DNA of 64,000 nt from contig NZ_AYMJ01000008.1 in NCBI RefSeq assembly GCF_000633255.1, positions 1-64,000 of the forward strand, in the 5' to 3' direction. The notes under the pieces were generated by a model that did not search any database, was not told the DNA's origin, and worked only from the letters and a program-made list of their open reading frames with translations. Positions 52,530-62,107 of this stretch are shown one piece after another. The position numbers and the translations under genes were made by a program. How positions within the stretch are numbered: the stretch's first letter is position 1; the number at the start of each line of letters is the position of its first letter. Source of the DNA: Pseudomonas sp. H1h (GTDB lineage: Bacteria; Pseudomonadota; Gammaproteobacteria; Pseudomonadales; Pseudomonadaceae).

Positions 52530-53840
52530 TTACTTGGGATAACCGGCGCGTTTCATCTCGCGTTCGGTGGTTTGCTGTGCGGCAGCCAGGGCTTGATCGA
52601 CTGTGGTCTGGCCGATCAGCGCCGCCGAGAACAGCTTGCCGACCTGGGTACCCACGCCCTGGAACTCGGGAATGGTCACCAGTTGAATGCCGATGTAAGG
52701 CACCGGTTTCAGCGTCGGCTTGCTCGGGTCGGCCGCTTTCAGCGATTCCAGCGTGACCTTGGCGAACGGCGCGGCCGTCATGTAGGCATCGCTGTAGGTC
52801 GAGGAGCGAGTGCCTGGTGGCACGTTGGCGATGCCGTCAGTCTTGGCCACCAGTGCGCCGTATTCTCTGGACGTGGCCCAGGCGCTGAATTCTTTCGCGG
52901 CGTCTTTGGCTTTGGAGCTGGTCGGAATCGCCAAAGCCCACGAATACAGCCACGCTGAACCTTTATCGGTGACCTGATGGGGTGCAAAAGTGAAGCCGAC
53001 ATGATCGGCGACCTTGCTCTGGGTCTTGTCGGTCACGAACGAACCGGCGACGCTGGCGTCGACCCAGATTGCACACTTGCCGCTGTTGAACAGGGCGAGG
53101 TTTTCATTGAAACCGTTGCTCGATGCGCCCGGCGGGCCGGATTTCTTCATGGTGTCGACGTAGAAGTTCAGCGCGTTTTTCCATTCGGGTCCGTTGAATT
53201 CCGGCTGCCATTTCTCATCGAACCAGCGCGCGCCATAGGCGTTGGCGACGGTGGTGATCAGCGCCATGTTTTCGCCCCAACCGGCCTTGCCGCGCAGGCA
53301 GATGCCGTACTGCTCTTTATCCTTGTCAGTGAGCTTCTCGGCGAACCCGGCGATCTGCTCCCACGTCGGGCGCTCGGGCATGGTCAGCCCGGCATCCTTG
53401 AACAGGTCGGTGCGGTAGTAGGTGATCGAGCTTTCGGCGTAGAACGGCAACGCATACAGCGAGCCCTTGACCGAGAGGCCTTCGCGCACCGACGGGAAGA
53501 CATCATCAAGCGCGTAGCTGGCCGGCAGATCCTTCATCGGTTCCAGCCAGCCCTTGGCACCCCAGAGTGCCGCTTCGTACATGCCGATGGTCAACACGTC
53601 GAATTGACCGCCCTGGGTGGCGATATCGGTGGTCAGGCGCTGACGCAGGACGTTTTCTTCCAGCACCACCCAATTGAGCTTGATGTCCGGATGCTCGGTC
53701 TCGAAGGTTTTCGAGAGCTTTTGCATGCGGATCATGTCGCTGTTGTTGACGGTGGCGATGGTCAGGGTCTGGGCGCCAAGGCTGACGCTGCTGAGGGTCA
53801 TGCAGGTGAGGGCAAGCAGAGCTTTTGCAGTGGGTTGCAT
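52530..53840 (-). CDS. mtlE: Polyol-binding periplasmic protein MtlE
   Basis: 436 residues. Signal peptide (ALLALTCMTLSSVSLGAQ), then an extracellular solute-binding protein family 1 fold (QTLTIATVNNSDMIRMQKLSKTFETEHPDIKLNW at the mature start). It binds mannitol, sorbitol or arabitol in the periplasm and delivers it to MtlFG. First structural gene of the operon, with AGGAG before the ATG. Confidence 0.95.
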   Translation of the reverse strand: MQPTAKALLALTCMTLSSVSLGAQTLTIATVNNSDMIRMQKLSKTFETEHPDIKLNWVVLEENVLRQRLTTDIATQGGQFDVLTIGMYEAALWGAKGWLEPMKDLPASYALDDVFPSVREGLSVKGSLYALPFYAESSITYYRTDLFKDAGLTMPERPTWEQIAGFAEKLTDKDKEQYGICLRGKAGWGENMALITTVANAYGARWFDEKWQPEFNGPEWKNALNFYVDTMKKSGPPGASSNGFNENLALFNSGKCAIWVDASVAGSFVTDKTQSKVADHVGFTFAPHQVTDKGSAWLYSWALAIPTSSKAKDAAKEFSAWATSREYGALVAKTDGIANVPPGTRSSTYSDAYMTAAPFAKVTLESLKAADPSKPTLKPVPYIGIQLVTIPEFQGVGTQVGKLFSAALIGQTTVDQALAAAQQTTEREMKRAGYPK

Positions 53841-54070
53841 CGTGCACTCCTTTTCTGCACCCGGCGGGTGGCAGAAGGACAGTTATTGTTTTTGTGTCTT
53901 CCGAATGCAGGAAGAATGTGTGCTGATTACAGCCCTCAATCGACAGACTGACAAATCATCCGTCGCACTCAAATCAATACTTTTTTGCACTGGGGATTGC
54001 TGGGGTTAACGCAGGGAAGGGCTTTTCAGCGGGGAAAGGTTGGCGAATGTGTACAGGTTTCATCCAAGAC
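53841..54070 (-). promoter_or_regulatory. mtlE promoter region
   Basis: This gene-free stretch must contain the promoter of the mtl operon. An inverted repeat TCTTCC (53897-53902) / GGAAGA (53910-53915) lies about 60 bp upstream of mtlE and is a candidate site for MtlR or a global regulator. I could not assign -35/-10 boxes with confidence. Confidence 0.4.
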
Positions 54071-54160
54071 TGTAGGAGTGAGCCTGCTCGCGAAGGCGGA
54101 GGATCAGTTGGCAAATATGTCGCTGACACACCGTATTCGCGAGCAGGCTCACTCCTACAG
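54071..54160. repeat. REP pair between mtlR and mtlE
   Basis: GTAGGAGTGAGCCTGCTCGCGA and its inverse, with about 45 bases between them, just downstream of the mtlR stop. Confidence 0.9.
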
Positions 54161-54174
54161 GGAGGGGGCTGTTG

Positions 54175-55080
54175 TCAGTTGTGGTTCTGTTCGGTCAGGC
54201 GTTGTACGGCGAGGCGCCGATAGTGTGACGGCGTCATGCCCTTGAGCTGCTGAAAACGTCGATTGAAATTGGAAATGTTGTTGAACCCCGACTCGAAGCA
54301 CACGTCGGTCACCGGTTTGTCGCCATCGGCCAACAGTTCACAGGATTTGCTGATGCGCAGGCGATTGACGAACTCGATGAAGTTACGTCCAGTGGCCTGC
54401 TTGAACACGCGACTGAAATAGGTCGGCTTCATCCCCAGATGCTCGGCGACTTCTTCCAGCGTCAACTCGCGGGCGTAGTGAGTGAAGATGAAGTCGACGG
54501 CGCGGTTGGTGCGGTCAATGTTGTGTTCGTCGGCCAGTTGCGTATTGGTAGCGCCGGACAGCAGTTGATAGTCGTCAGTCGCCGCCAGCAGTTCCATCAG
54601 GATGAAAAAGTGCCCCAGGCGGGTGATGCCGCGGGTGTCGGCAATTTGCTGCATCAGGGCCGTGGCCTGACGGATTGTGTCTTTGTCACGAAACTCGATC
54701 CCGTACTGCGCGCGCTCCAACAGTGGCGTCAGGCTCTTGAGTTCGGCAAACACCTGATGACCGCTGTCGAACAACTCGTCGGTGAAGTTCACCAGCATGT
54801 CGCGCTTTTCCACCACCTCGTCTTCGGCCACCTGGCTGATCCAGTTGTGCGGCAGATTGGGGCCGGTAAGAAACAGCGTTTGCGGATAGAAGTTGCCGAT
54901 GTAATCGCCGATGAACACTTTGCCGGAGCTGGCGACAATCAGGTGCAACTCGTATTCCTTATGGAAATGCCAGCGCACCAGCGGGCATGGGAAACCGTGC
55001 TGACGGTAGATGATGGACAACCCGTTATGGTCGTCCATCAGCTCGTAGGAGGGGTCCGTGATTCTGGTTGCCCGAGTCAT
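54175..55080 (-). CDS. mtlR: AraC-family activator MtlR
   Basis: 301 residues. An N-terminal cupin-like sensor domain (CPLVRWHFHKEYELHLIVASSGKVFIGDYIG) is followed by a C-terminal AraC double HTH (LTLEEVAEHLGMKPTYFSRVFKQATGRNFIEFVNRLRI; DVCFESGFNNISNFNRRFQQLKGMTPSHYRR). It is the polyol-responsive activator of the mtl operon, lying upstream in the same orientation with its own REP-bounded unit. Confidence 0.94.
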   Translation of the reverse strand: MTRATRITDPSYELMDDHNGLSIIYRQHGFPCPLVRWHFHKEYELHLIVASSGKVFIGDYIGNFYPQTLFLTGPNLPHNWISQVAEDEVVEKRDMLVNFTDELFDSGHQVFAELKSLTPLLERAQYGIEFRDKDTIRQATALMQQIADTRGITRLGHFFILMELLAATDDYQLLSGATNTQLADEHNIDRTNRAVDFIFTHYARELTLEEVAEHLGMKPTYFSRVFKQATGRNFIEFVNRLRISKSCELLADGDKPVTDVCFESGFNNISNFNRRFQQLKGMTPSHYRRLAVQRLTEQNHN

Positions 55081-55147
55081 GTCCGCTGCGTTCTGTTGTT
55101 ATGTCGGGTGTTCATCATGCACGCCCGCCACCGACAGTTCCAGCGCC

Positions 55148-56017
55148 TCAGCCGCGGGCTTTCCTCAGCCCTTTGGCGTGGTTGATCTGCTGGCAATAGT
55201 CGGGCAGCCGAGTGGCACCGACAAAGTCGGCATTGATAATGCTGCACTTCGGTGCCCATCCCGATTCCGGGCCAAACCATTGATTGAGTTCGTTGGTGAT
55301 GCGCTTGACGCCGGCCAGCTCGCCGTAGCTGGTCGCCGATAATGACCAGAGGCTGCCGGTTGCCCGAGGTTTGGCCAGGGTTCGCGTGATGTGTTGTTGC
55401 AGTTGCTCGGGAGAAGTGATGTCTGTGCCGCTCCATTCGTGGCGGATCTTCGGCCAGTACAGCGGCGAATTGAACTTGGGATGCCCATCACTTGCCAGCA
55501 CCACTCGCTGTAACGGACTGGCTCTTTTAAGTTGCTCAAGGGTCAGGTGACGGTTGTGTTCGGGGATTAGCCGCGGCGCCAGTTCAGTCATGATGACTTC
55601 ATGGAAACCCTTGTAGTCAAAGGGTTGATCGTCGACACCCTTGAGTTCATGAATGTCGAGGATGATGAACTCGTCTCGATGTTCATTGAGGAATACGTCC
55701 AGGCTTCTGAACAACTCACTGAGGGCGCGCCCGCGGAACAGTTTAAGACCATGGAAGGTATGGAATTTTTTTATCCCCAGCCAATGTTCATCCGAGTGCA
55801 GGCGCAAGTCGAAAGCGCGGATGCCTTCGCTGAGTTGCTGAATGAAAGGACCCTCCTGACAAACAAACCAGTGAGTGGCGGGCTGGAGGTAGGCGGGATA
55901 GGAAAAATCGTGATCCAGCCCGGAGTTATGGGCTCCGGGCCAGACCACTTCGCCGATTGTCAGTTGGCTGATAGCCGGCGAAGTTGTCATCCAGTTTTTG
56001 TAAGGGTAGTTATTCAT
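55148..56017 (-). CDS. PI-PLC X-domain-like phosphodiesterase
   Basis: 289 residues resembling bacterial phosphatidylinositol-specific phospholipase C. The two catalytic His regions are visible as WPGAHNSGLDHDF and KFHTFHGLKLFRG, with FDLRLHSDEHW and FIILDIHELKG in the barrel strands. No signal peptide, so export, if any, would be by another route. Bacterial relatives cleave phosphoinositides or GPI anchors. It follows the glycosyltransferase gene by 147 bp in the same direction. Substrate unknown. Confidence 0.82.
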   Translation of the reverse strand: MNNYPYKNWMTTSPAISQLTIGEVVWPGAHNSGLDHDFSYPAYLQPATHWFVCQEGPFIQQLSEGIRAFDLRLHSDEHWLGIKKFHTFHGLKLFRGRALSELFRSLDVFLNEHRDEFIILDIHELKGVDDQPFDYKGFHEVIMTELAPRLIPEHNRHLTLEQLKRASPLQRVVLASDGHPKFNSPLYWPKIRHEWSGTDITSPEQLQQHITRTLAKPRATGSLWSLSATSYGELAGVKRITNELNQWFGPESGWAPKCSIINADFVGATRLPDYCQQINHAKGLRKARG

Positions 56018-56164
56018 GGCGCATTCCGTTGCAGATAAGTTGAGTTGTCACTGATCAGTTAAATAATGAGATCAGATCGAAAACATTCTTGGCTGCAGTC
56101 GGATCAAGTACAAGGCAATACTGTTTTCAACGTATTGGCAATGTACGATTGCAATTATAAATAA

Positions 56165-57457
56165 TTAGTTTGTCTGGTTTTTCGCTTCGATCCATTGCGA
56201 CATGTACTGCGTGCTTTTATGCAAGTGATGGCGCAACATGCCGCCGGTAAAGTTGTTGCGTCGCAACGCTGACAAGTTGTCGCGGCAATCCTGTAAACGT
56301 TCGATCAATGCCGGCCCATGGACGCGTTGCCGGTATCGCTCGTTTAACAAAGTGACGCCGGCCTGTTGCGCACCCGTCCAGCGCAACTTGTCTTCGTGCA
56401 GTTTGACTGCCGCATCGGCCAGCGCCTGCGCGGACAGTGCCACGTCACCGGGCCATGGTAGCGCTCCGCTCATGCCTTCTGCGCCGATGGGCGTGGTGAC
56501 GTTGGGGGTACCACAGAGCATGGCGTCGACGATTTTGCCCTTGATCCCCGCGCCGAAACGCAAGGGCGCCAGGCAAACCCGAGCCTGCGACATCACTTGC
56601 AGCGCATCTTCAGCCCAGTTCATCACGTGAAAGCCCTGCGCCGCATTGTGCAAGGCGGTGGCCTTGGGGGGCGTGTAGGCGCCGTAGACATGCAGTTGGG
56701 CACCGGGCAATTGCTGACGGATAAGCGGCCAGACAGCAGTCTTCATCCACAGCACCGCGTCCCAGTTCGGCGCGTGGCGGAAATTGCCGATGCTCAGAAA
56801 GTGCGCCCGGTCCTCGAATGGCACAAAGGTGCCACGCGGCGGTTCGAGCATCAGCGGGCACCAGTGCAGCAGATCGCGGGGCATCCGGAACTGCTCGATC
56901 AATAGCTGGATTTCCACTTCGGAAATCATCAGGTTGAGGTCGCAACGATATAGCGCAGCGATTTCCCGCTTGGCCAGGTCGGTGTCGGCCATCAACGCGA
57001 ACTCTTCACCTAGCGCCGGGGCGAACAGCGCCGTGAAGTCCTGATTGTCCGGATCGTCCTTCAACCGCTCCTTGAGCCGCTGGTGACGGGCGTGTCGCAG
57101 GCTTTGCAGGTCGGATGTCTCCAATACCCGCAAAGCGTTCGGGCAATGTTTCTCAACGCGCCAGCCGAACTGTTCTTCCATCATGAACTGATCGAACAAG
57201 ACGATATCCGGGGCCAGTTCACTGACGAAAGCGTCGAAGCTGCTGCTGTTGAGTTCTATCGGCACTTCGCGGATGCCCAACTCGGCCAGGTCGGCCTTGT
57301 GTTCGCCGGGGCCGGCCGGGCTGCTGAAGGTGATGTCCCAGCCTTGCTGCAGGAAGGTTTCGAGGATCTGCATCACATGCCCGCTGGCGGCCGAGGACTT
57401 GGGTTCCGGCCACACGTAGCCGATGACCAGAACTTTGGTGGCAGGGAGCTGACTCAT
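56165..57457 (-). CDS. Glycosyltransferase, GT4-like
   Basis: 430 residues of GT-B type. The C-terminal donor-binding region shows the family pattern LAPLRFGAGIKGKIVDAMLCGTPNVTTPIGAEGM; the N-terminal half starts KVLVIGYVWPEPKSSAASGHVMQILETF. The start at 57457 follows AAGGATCC. Expected to be cytoplasmic or membrane-peripheral, transferring sugar to an unknown acceptor. The toxin-like gene lies upstream on the same strand with a 10-bp stem hairpin between. Confidence 0.85.
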   Translation of the reverse strand: MSQLPATKVLVIGYVWPEPKSSAASGHVMQILETFLQQGWDITFSSPAGPGEHKADLAELGIREVPIELNSSSFDAFVSELAPDIVLFDQFMMEEQFGWRVEKHCPNALRVLETSDLQSLRHARHQRLKERLKDDPDNQDFTALFAPALGEEFALMADTDLAKREIAALYRCDLNLMISEVEIQLLIEQFRMPRDLLHWCPLMLEPPRGTFVPFEDRAHFLSIGNFRHAPNWDAVLWMKTAVWPLIRQQLPGAQLHVYGAYTPPKATALHNAAQGFHVMNWAEDALQVMSQARVCLAPLRFGAGIKGKIVDAMLCGTPNVTTPIGAEGMSGALPWPGDVALSAQALADAAVKLHEDKLRWTGAQQAGVTLLNERYRQRVHGPALIERLQDCRDNLSALRRNNFTGGMLRHHLHKSTQYMSQWIEAKNQTN

Positions 57458-57522
57458 GATGTGGATCCTTGATGCGCGGGCGCGGGGCCTGGAAAAAAGC
57501 GCAATTAAACCACACCGCTTGC

Positions 57523-57549
57523 CGGTGCCGCGCAAGGATCGCGGCACCG
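57523..57549 (-). terminator. Hairpin after the toxin-like gene
   Basis: CGGTGCCGCG and CGCGGCACCG form a perfect 10-bp stem with a 7-base loop, nine bases after the stop at 57558. No immediate T-run on the minus strand, so it may stabilise the mRNA end or attenuate rather than fully terminate. Confidence 0.5.
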
Positions 57550-57557
57550 ACAATGGG

Positions 57558-60500
57558 TCAAACAGGGTTGAGGTGCACCAGCACCTCCCAGCCGATGCGC
57601 TGGCTGGTTTTTTGTTCGATTGCCTTTTTCATCGCTGTGATGTTCTGTAAATACATGTCCTTGTCATGGGTCAGTTGGTTGAGCAATGAGGTGGTCAGCA
57701 TGAATGACTCGGCATTGTCGAAAGGGCTCGCCGGTTGGAGCGTGTCGAGGTCTTTGATATGTCCCGCTGCCAAGTCGAGCAACTCTCTGACATCCAGCCG
57801 TTGATAGTTGCCCTGGCGACCGGATGCCGGGGTACGGGCGTAGGCATGGTCAATGGTGTCGGGCGCTCCGTGAAAAAGCTCATGTATCAGATCGTCCGCC
57901 AGCACATCGTGACTGTAACCCTCTTCTCGGAACTGGCTGTGGAACTCGTCCGTATAGATATTCATGAATTTTTTCTTGCTCGCTTCACCCGGCGGTAAAG
58001 CCACCCACTCTTTGTAGTAAATCTGATTCAGTGAGGCGAGGGACGATCCTTTGGCCTTGGCGATGGAAAAATTATCGGGCGTGACCTTCGAAAAATCACT
58101 TTTGACGTTTTGAAGATGACCGAGAAGTCTGGCTCTGGCGTTTGCCGAATTATCGCCCATGAGCAGTTTCACCGCGTGGCCCGAATCTGTTGTAAAGCTC
58201 GGATCCGTCAGCGCTCGGATTGCAGTGTCAATTTTGTTTCGGGAAACCGGCAGAGCGTCCTTGAGCAGCTTCCGGGTGTAGCTGGCCGGCATCAACTTAT
58301 CCAGGTTGAACAGGTGCCATAGCTTGTGCGGCTTGAAGTGGTGGAGCCTCGGCCCCCAAGGTTTACCCTGGCGACTGAGTGCATACCATTGTCCGTTGTG
58401 GCGAATGCCCCAGATGCTGAAAAGGTCTGCCGAGGCAGGCGTCTGACGCCATTTGCCAAGCCGAACCAGTTCAGGATCGACCACCGTGCGCAGGCCACCA
58501 TACGGTGCGCTCCCGGTCAGTTTGCGCAAATCAGAAACAGCGGTTAACAGTGTGGTGTTGTGGTGAAAACGGTGGACGCCCCGATAAAGCAGCTTGGCAC
58601 CCCCCCGCAGTAAATCAGGCACGCCGTCAGCGGGATTGAACAAGCCGTTGAGCAACAATATGCCCGCTTTCGCCATACGGGCGGCCTTTGCAGCAGTCGT
58701 TCCAGCCTTTGCGGCAATCAGCGCGATTCTGGCCACCACCCCGACTACCAGCAGGACGGTCATGGCGGCCTCGATCACACACATTCCCAGGCCTTCGCGT
58801 CGACGATCCGGATCGTCCGAGCTGAGGTCTTCAATGCAGGATTTGAAAGGCACGATGATGTTGAGAAACGTGTCGAATTGCTCTTCGCGGTCCTGGCGGC
58901 GTTTCTCGAGGCGGGTTTGTCCCCAGCACTCCTTGACCAGTTCATCGTAGGTGGCGATGGGCCGATGTTTCAGCACAAGGTTGGCCAGCCGATCAAACTC
59001 ACCGGCGTAGAAGCACTCGTAGTAGCCTGTGTTTTTGAGGCCTGCCGAGCCAGTAACGGCGGGAAGCACCGCGAGTTTTTCAATGACCCCCCAACTGGAC
59101 GAGATCAGGCCTGGGGTTACACCGTGGGTATAGCATTCCAGATTGGTGGGCAGTTGATAAACGGGCTGCGGCGTAAAATTGCGCGTCATGCTGTCGAAAA
59201 AATGCTCACGCGCTGGCAGTTTTAAAAGACCTTTGTCCTTGATCAGCTCAGCCAGTTGCGGGTTTTCCCGGCATTCCCCGTGCAACGTGAACAACTCGTA
59301 GCAATAAAGCCGGTTTTCGTACTCGCTGCACATCACCACGCCGTAGCGCCCTGTTGCGGTGTCCTTTGCTTTCTGGTTTTCAAGGAAAATCAGGTCACGC
59401 AGATCGCCGGGCGGGGCGATGATCGTCCCTATGAGGTCCGGCAGCCCGGGGGAGGCGACTGATGGACGTAAGGTAAAACAACTCACTTTGCCCCGCAGCA
59501 GGCGTGTGCGATCAACCAGCGGCAATGACGACAGCGTCAGTTTCAACTGCGTAGCCATTGAGTCGGTGTAAGTGACATAAGCTCGGTTGAACTGCAGATG
59601 AAAGACCTCATCCGGTGGTGCGAGGCGTGATTGCAGGTGCGTAAATTGTGCGTAGACACTGTCTGCGCGTTTCAAGTCCCAGTCGCCAGCCGCCAGGTCG
59701 TTGGACATATGCAGGTCAACCAGAGACATCGCCAATGGTTCGGCATTGACGTCCTGATAGGCAAAGTTTCTTTTTTGATAGAGCACGTCCTCGTCCAGAT
59801 AATCACAATCCGGCGCGGCAAACGCCAGGATGCTCCGCGCAACGGCTTTGCGCGTTGGCAGTGGCACGGACAAGGCTTGCGCCGTTTCAGCCGCCTGTTG
59901 CGAGTGGCGTTTGTAGGCGGCCAACGCGGTTTCCAGGGCCTGATTGATGGACGCGTTGACTTCCTCCATCGTGACAATGCTGTTGAGTAACGCCCAGTCG
60001 ATAATCGGGTCCACTGCGGCCAGTGCATTGAGGGTCTGTTGCGGTTCGCTGACCGCATCGTACTTCATCAATTGCTGGAGCCGGGCATACGTCAGGGTGC
60101 GCGAAGAGCCTGGGGCGTTGATCTCGACGACGGACACGGCGCGGCAGAAATCCACCCACTGCGGTGTACCCAGTAACAGGTCGGCAGGCAGATCCCGCAC
60201 CAGAAACTCCGGTGTCGAGCCTGCGAGCAGCAAGTGCCCGGCCAGCGCCACGTTCTGCTCAGAGACGCGATGGTGTCTGACCAGATGCTTTTCCAACCTG
60301 GTCTGGACGGAGGCAAAGGATTGTTCGATATGGTCGGCCGAGTAGAGATTGAAGCCCAGAACATGGTTGCGCGGTTCCGGCGCTTCGATGCTCGGGTGCA
60401 GATCCAGCAGCACTGCCGTCAACAGCACCTGATGCAGTTGCTCATCGGCTATCGGCTCATTCTCATGGGCGCCGTACCAGTCCAGATCCTTGATGTACCC

Positions 60501-61317
60501 CCTGGCCCAGATAACGCCGATCGGACTCGAGACGATCTGGTGCAGAACATCATTCGCTTCTGTGCGCTGAAAGGGGAAGTGGCGCCCGCCGACCACGGCG
60601 CCCGACAGCATCTCCAACAAGGACTCACCACCCGTGTAGCGTTTGGTCAATGCCCGGATCTGCGAACACTGTTCCGGGTTCAACAGGGCCGTACTGTCGG
60701 CGGTTGCCAAGAGCATTTCCCGGTAATTACCGCTCGGCGGACTTGCCGGATATTCAAGTTGCAGGAAGCCAAGAAGCGTTTGGGCATCTGCAGCGGTCTG
60801 CGGAATGCTGTAACGATGAAACTTCAACCATTGCACCAGTTCGATGCGATCACTCGAAGTAATCGTACCGCCGGTCAAAGTTGCCATCTCGATCAATACG
60901 ACAGCGTCCTCAATCAAATCGGCGTTGGGCAGGGCCGTATGGCTGAAACTTTGACGACGCCCTGCAGTTTCAATAATGATTTCGCCTTGCCCGGTCATGT
61001 GTAGTACCGAGTGGCCGGTCAGCCTGAGTTTGGCCAGAAATGCCTGGAAGTCGGGGTTTTTTTTCAAACTTTTTCAGGCTGGCGATACCCGGCTGGAGCG
61101 CTTGCTCAAGTGACGAGCCGGATTCAAGCGTGAGGCTCGTGCCCTCAAGGTTTAACGAGTCTTGAGGCGCTATGTGGGCCGTGCGTTGCTGTAATTTGTA
61201 AATGACTTCCAGGCGTTCGCGATGGTCGCCGGTATGGCTTTTATCTTCGTAAGGAATGGCCGTAAACGGCCGGGACAGCAACCTGTGAAAGTTGTTTTTT
61301 AAGTTCGCATCACTCAT
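57558..61317 (-). pseudogene. Large toxin-like protein with M35-type metalloprotease motif, frameshifted at A8
   Basis: Two frames make one gene. The first (ATG 61317) encodes about 85 residues up to SLKKFEKK; the second, open from TTG 61067, encodes 1169 residues starting KKNPDFQAFLAKLRL. They meet at an A8 tract (61057-61064, minus strand), where removing one A would restore a continuous protein of about 1250 residues. The sequence resembles Pseudomonas dermonecrotic-toxin-like (DUF6543) proteins. A hydrophobic Ala/Gly-rich stretch lies near 757-805. Residues 1062-1076 read HELFHGAPDTIDHAY, matching the aspzincin (M35) pattern HExxH...TxDxxY. Sequencing error, phase variation and true inactivation are all possible. 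The order of genes is toxin, glycosyltransferase, PI-PLC. Confidence 0.7.
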
Positions 61318-61482
61318 ATCAAATCCATTTGAGGCTAGGTTTAAAGTGATGCGAATCTAGGTGAGGTGTTTTTAAACGACAACGTATAGAGTGTGTGGGG
61401 CTGTTGCTCTTGTGGCCAAGTTGTCACTGCGCAGTGAAGCTTGAAGTTGTGGTGGATGGGCGCTGTTGCGTTACAGCGATTA

Positions 61483-61845
61483 TTAGTTGCCCAGAACCTG
61501 TTTTACTTTGTCACGTAGTTGATCAATGGAAAACGGCTTGCCAATGACGTGCATGTCGGCAGGCACATCAATATTTTCGGCATAACCGCTGGCAAACAGA
61601 ATGGGCAGGGTGGGTCGCAGTGCCCGCGCCTGATTCGCCAGTTCACGACCATCAATGTCCGGCAGGCCGAAATCGGTCATCATCAAATCGATCGTGTGGC
61701 TTTCGTCTCTGAGCGTCTCAAGCGCCTGCTCGCCGTCGGCCGCCTCCAGCACAGTGAATTCCAGCTCCTCCAGCACATCGACGATGAGCATGCGCACGAT
61801 GTCGTCGTCTTCTACTACAAGGATGGTGGGGGCTGGGGTGGACAT
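61483..61845 (-). CDS. Single-domain response regulator
   Basis: 120 residues, CheY-like receiver only. Acidic pocket VEDDD (11-15), phospho-acceptor Asp58 in LMMTDFGLPDIDG, and Lys103 in VIGKPF are all present. No output domain, so it probably acts by protein interaction or phosphorelay. It is divergent from the histidine kinase gene at 62108, a likely partner. The ATG at 61845 is chosen because the receiver fold starts directly after it. Confidence 0.92.
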   Translation of the reverse strand: MSTPAPTILVVEDDDIVRMLIVDVLEELEFTVLEAADGEQALETLRDESHTIDLMMTDFGLPDIDGRELANQARALRPTLPILFASGYAENIDVPADMHVIGKPFSIDQLRDKVKQVLGN

Positions 61846-62107
61846 AGTGAAAGCTCTCAAGAAGTGAATTCGGGGACGGCGACCGCTCGAAAATGCCGGG
61901 CTCTTGCATGAGTAAGTGGCGCATAGCCACAAGTTCCCGATTCGATAGAAAAAAGATTAGCTGCAATCCGGGCAGCAAGGATAACTGTTGGCTGATCGGG
62001 AAGCGCAGCAAAAGTAGGAAATTGCCGGAAAAGCTGTGAGAAAAATGGATCCATGCCGTCGTTTTGGGGCAAACTCCCGGGTTTCGACCGTTCGACAAGG
62101 CCGCCCC

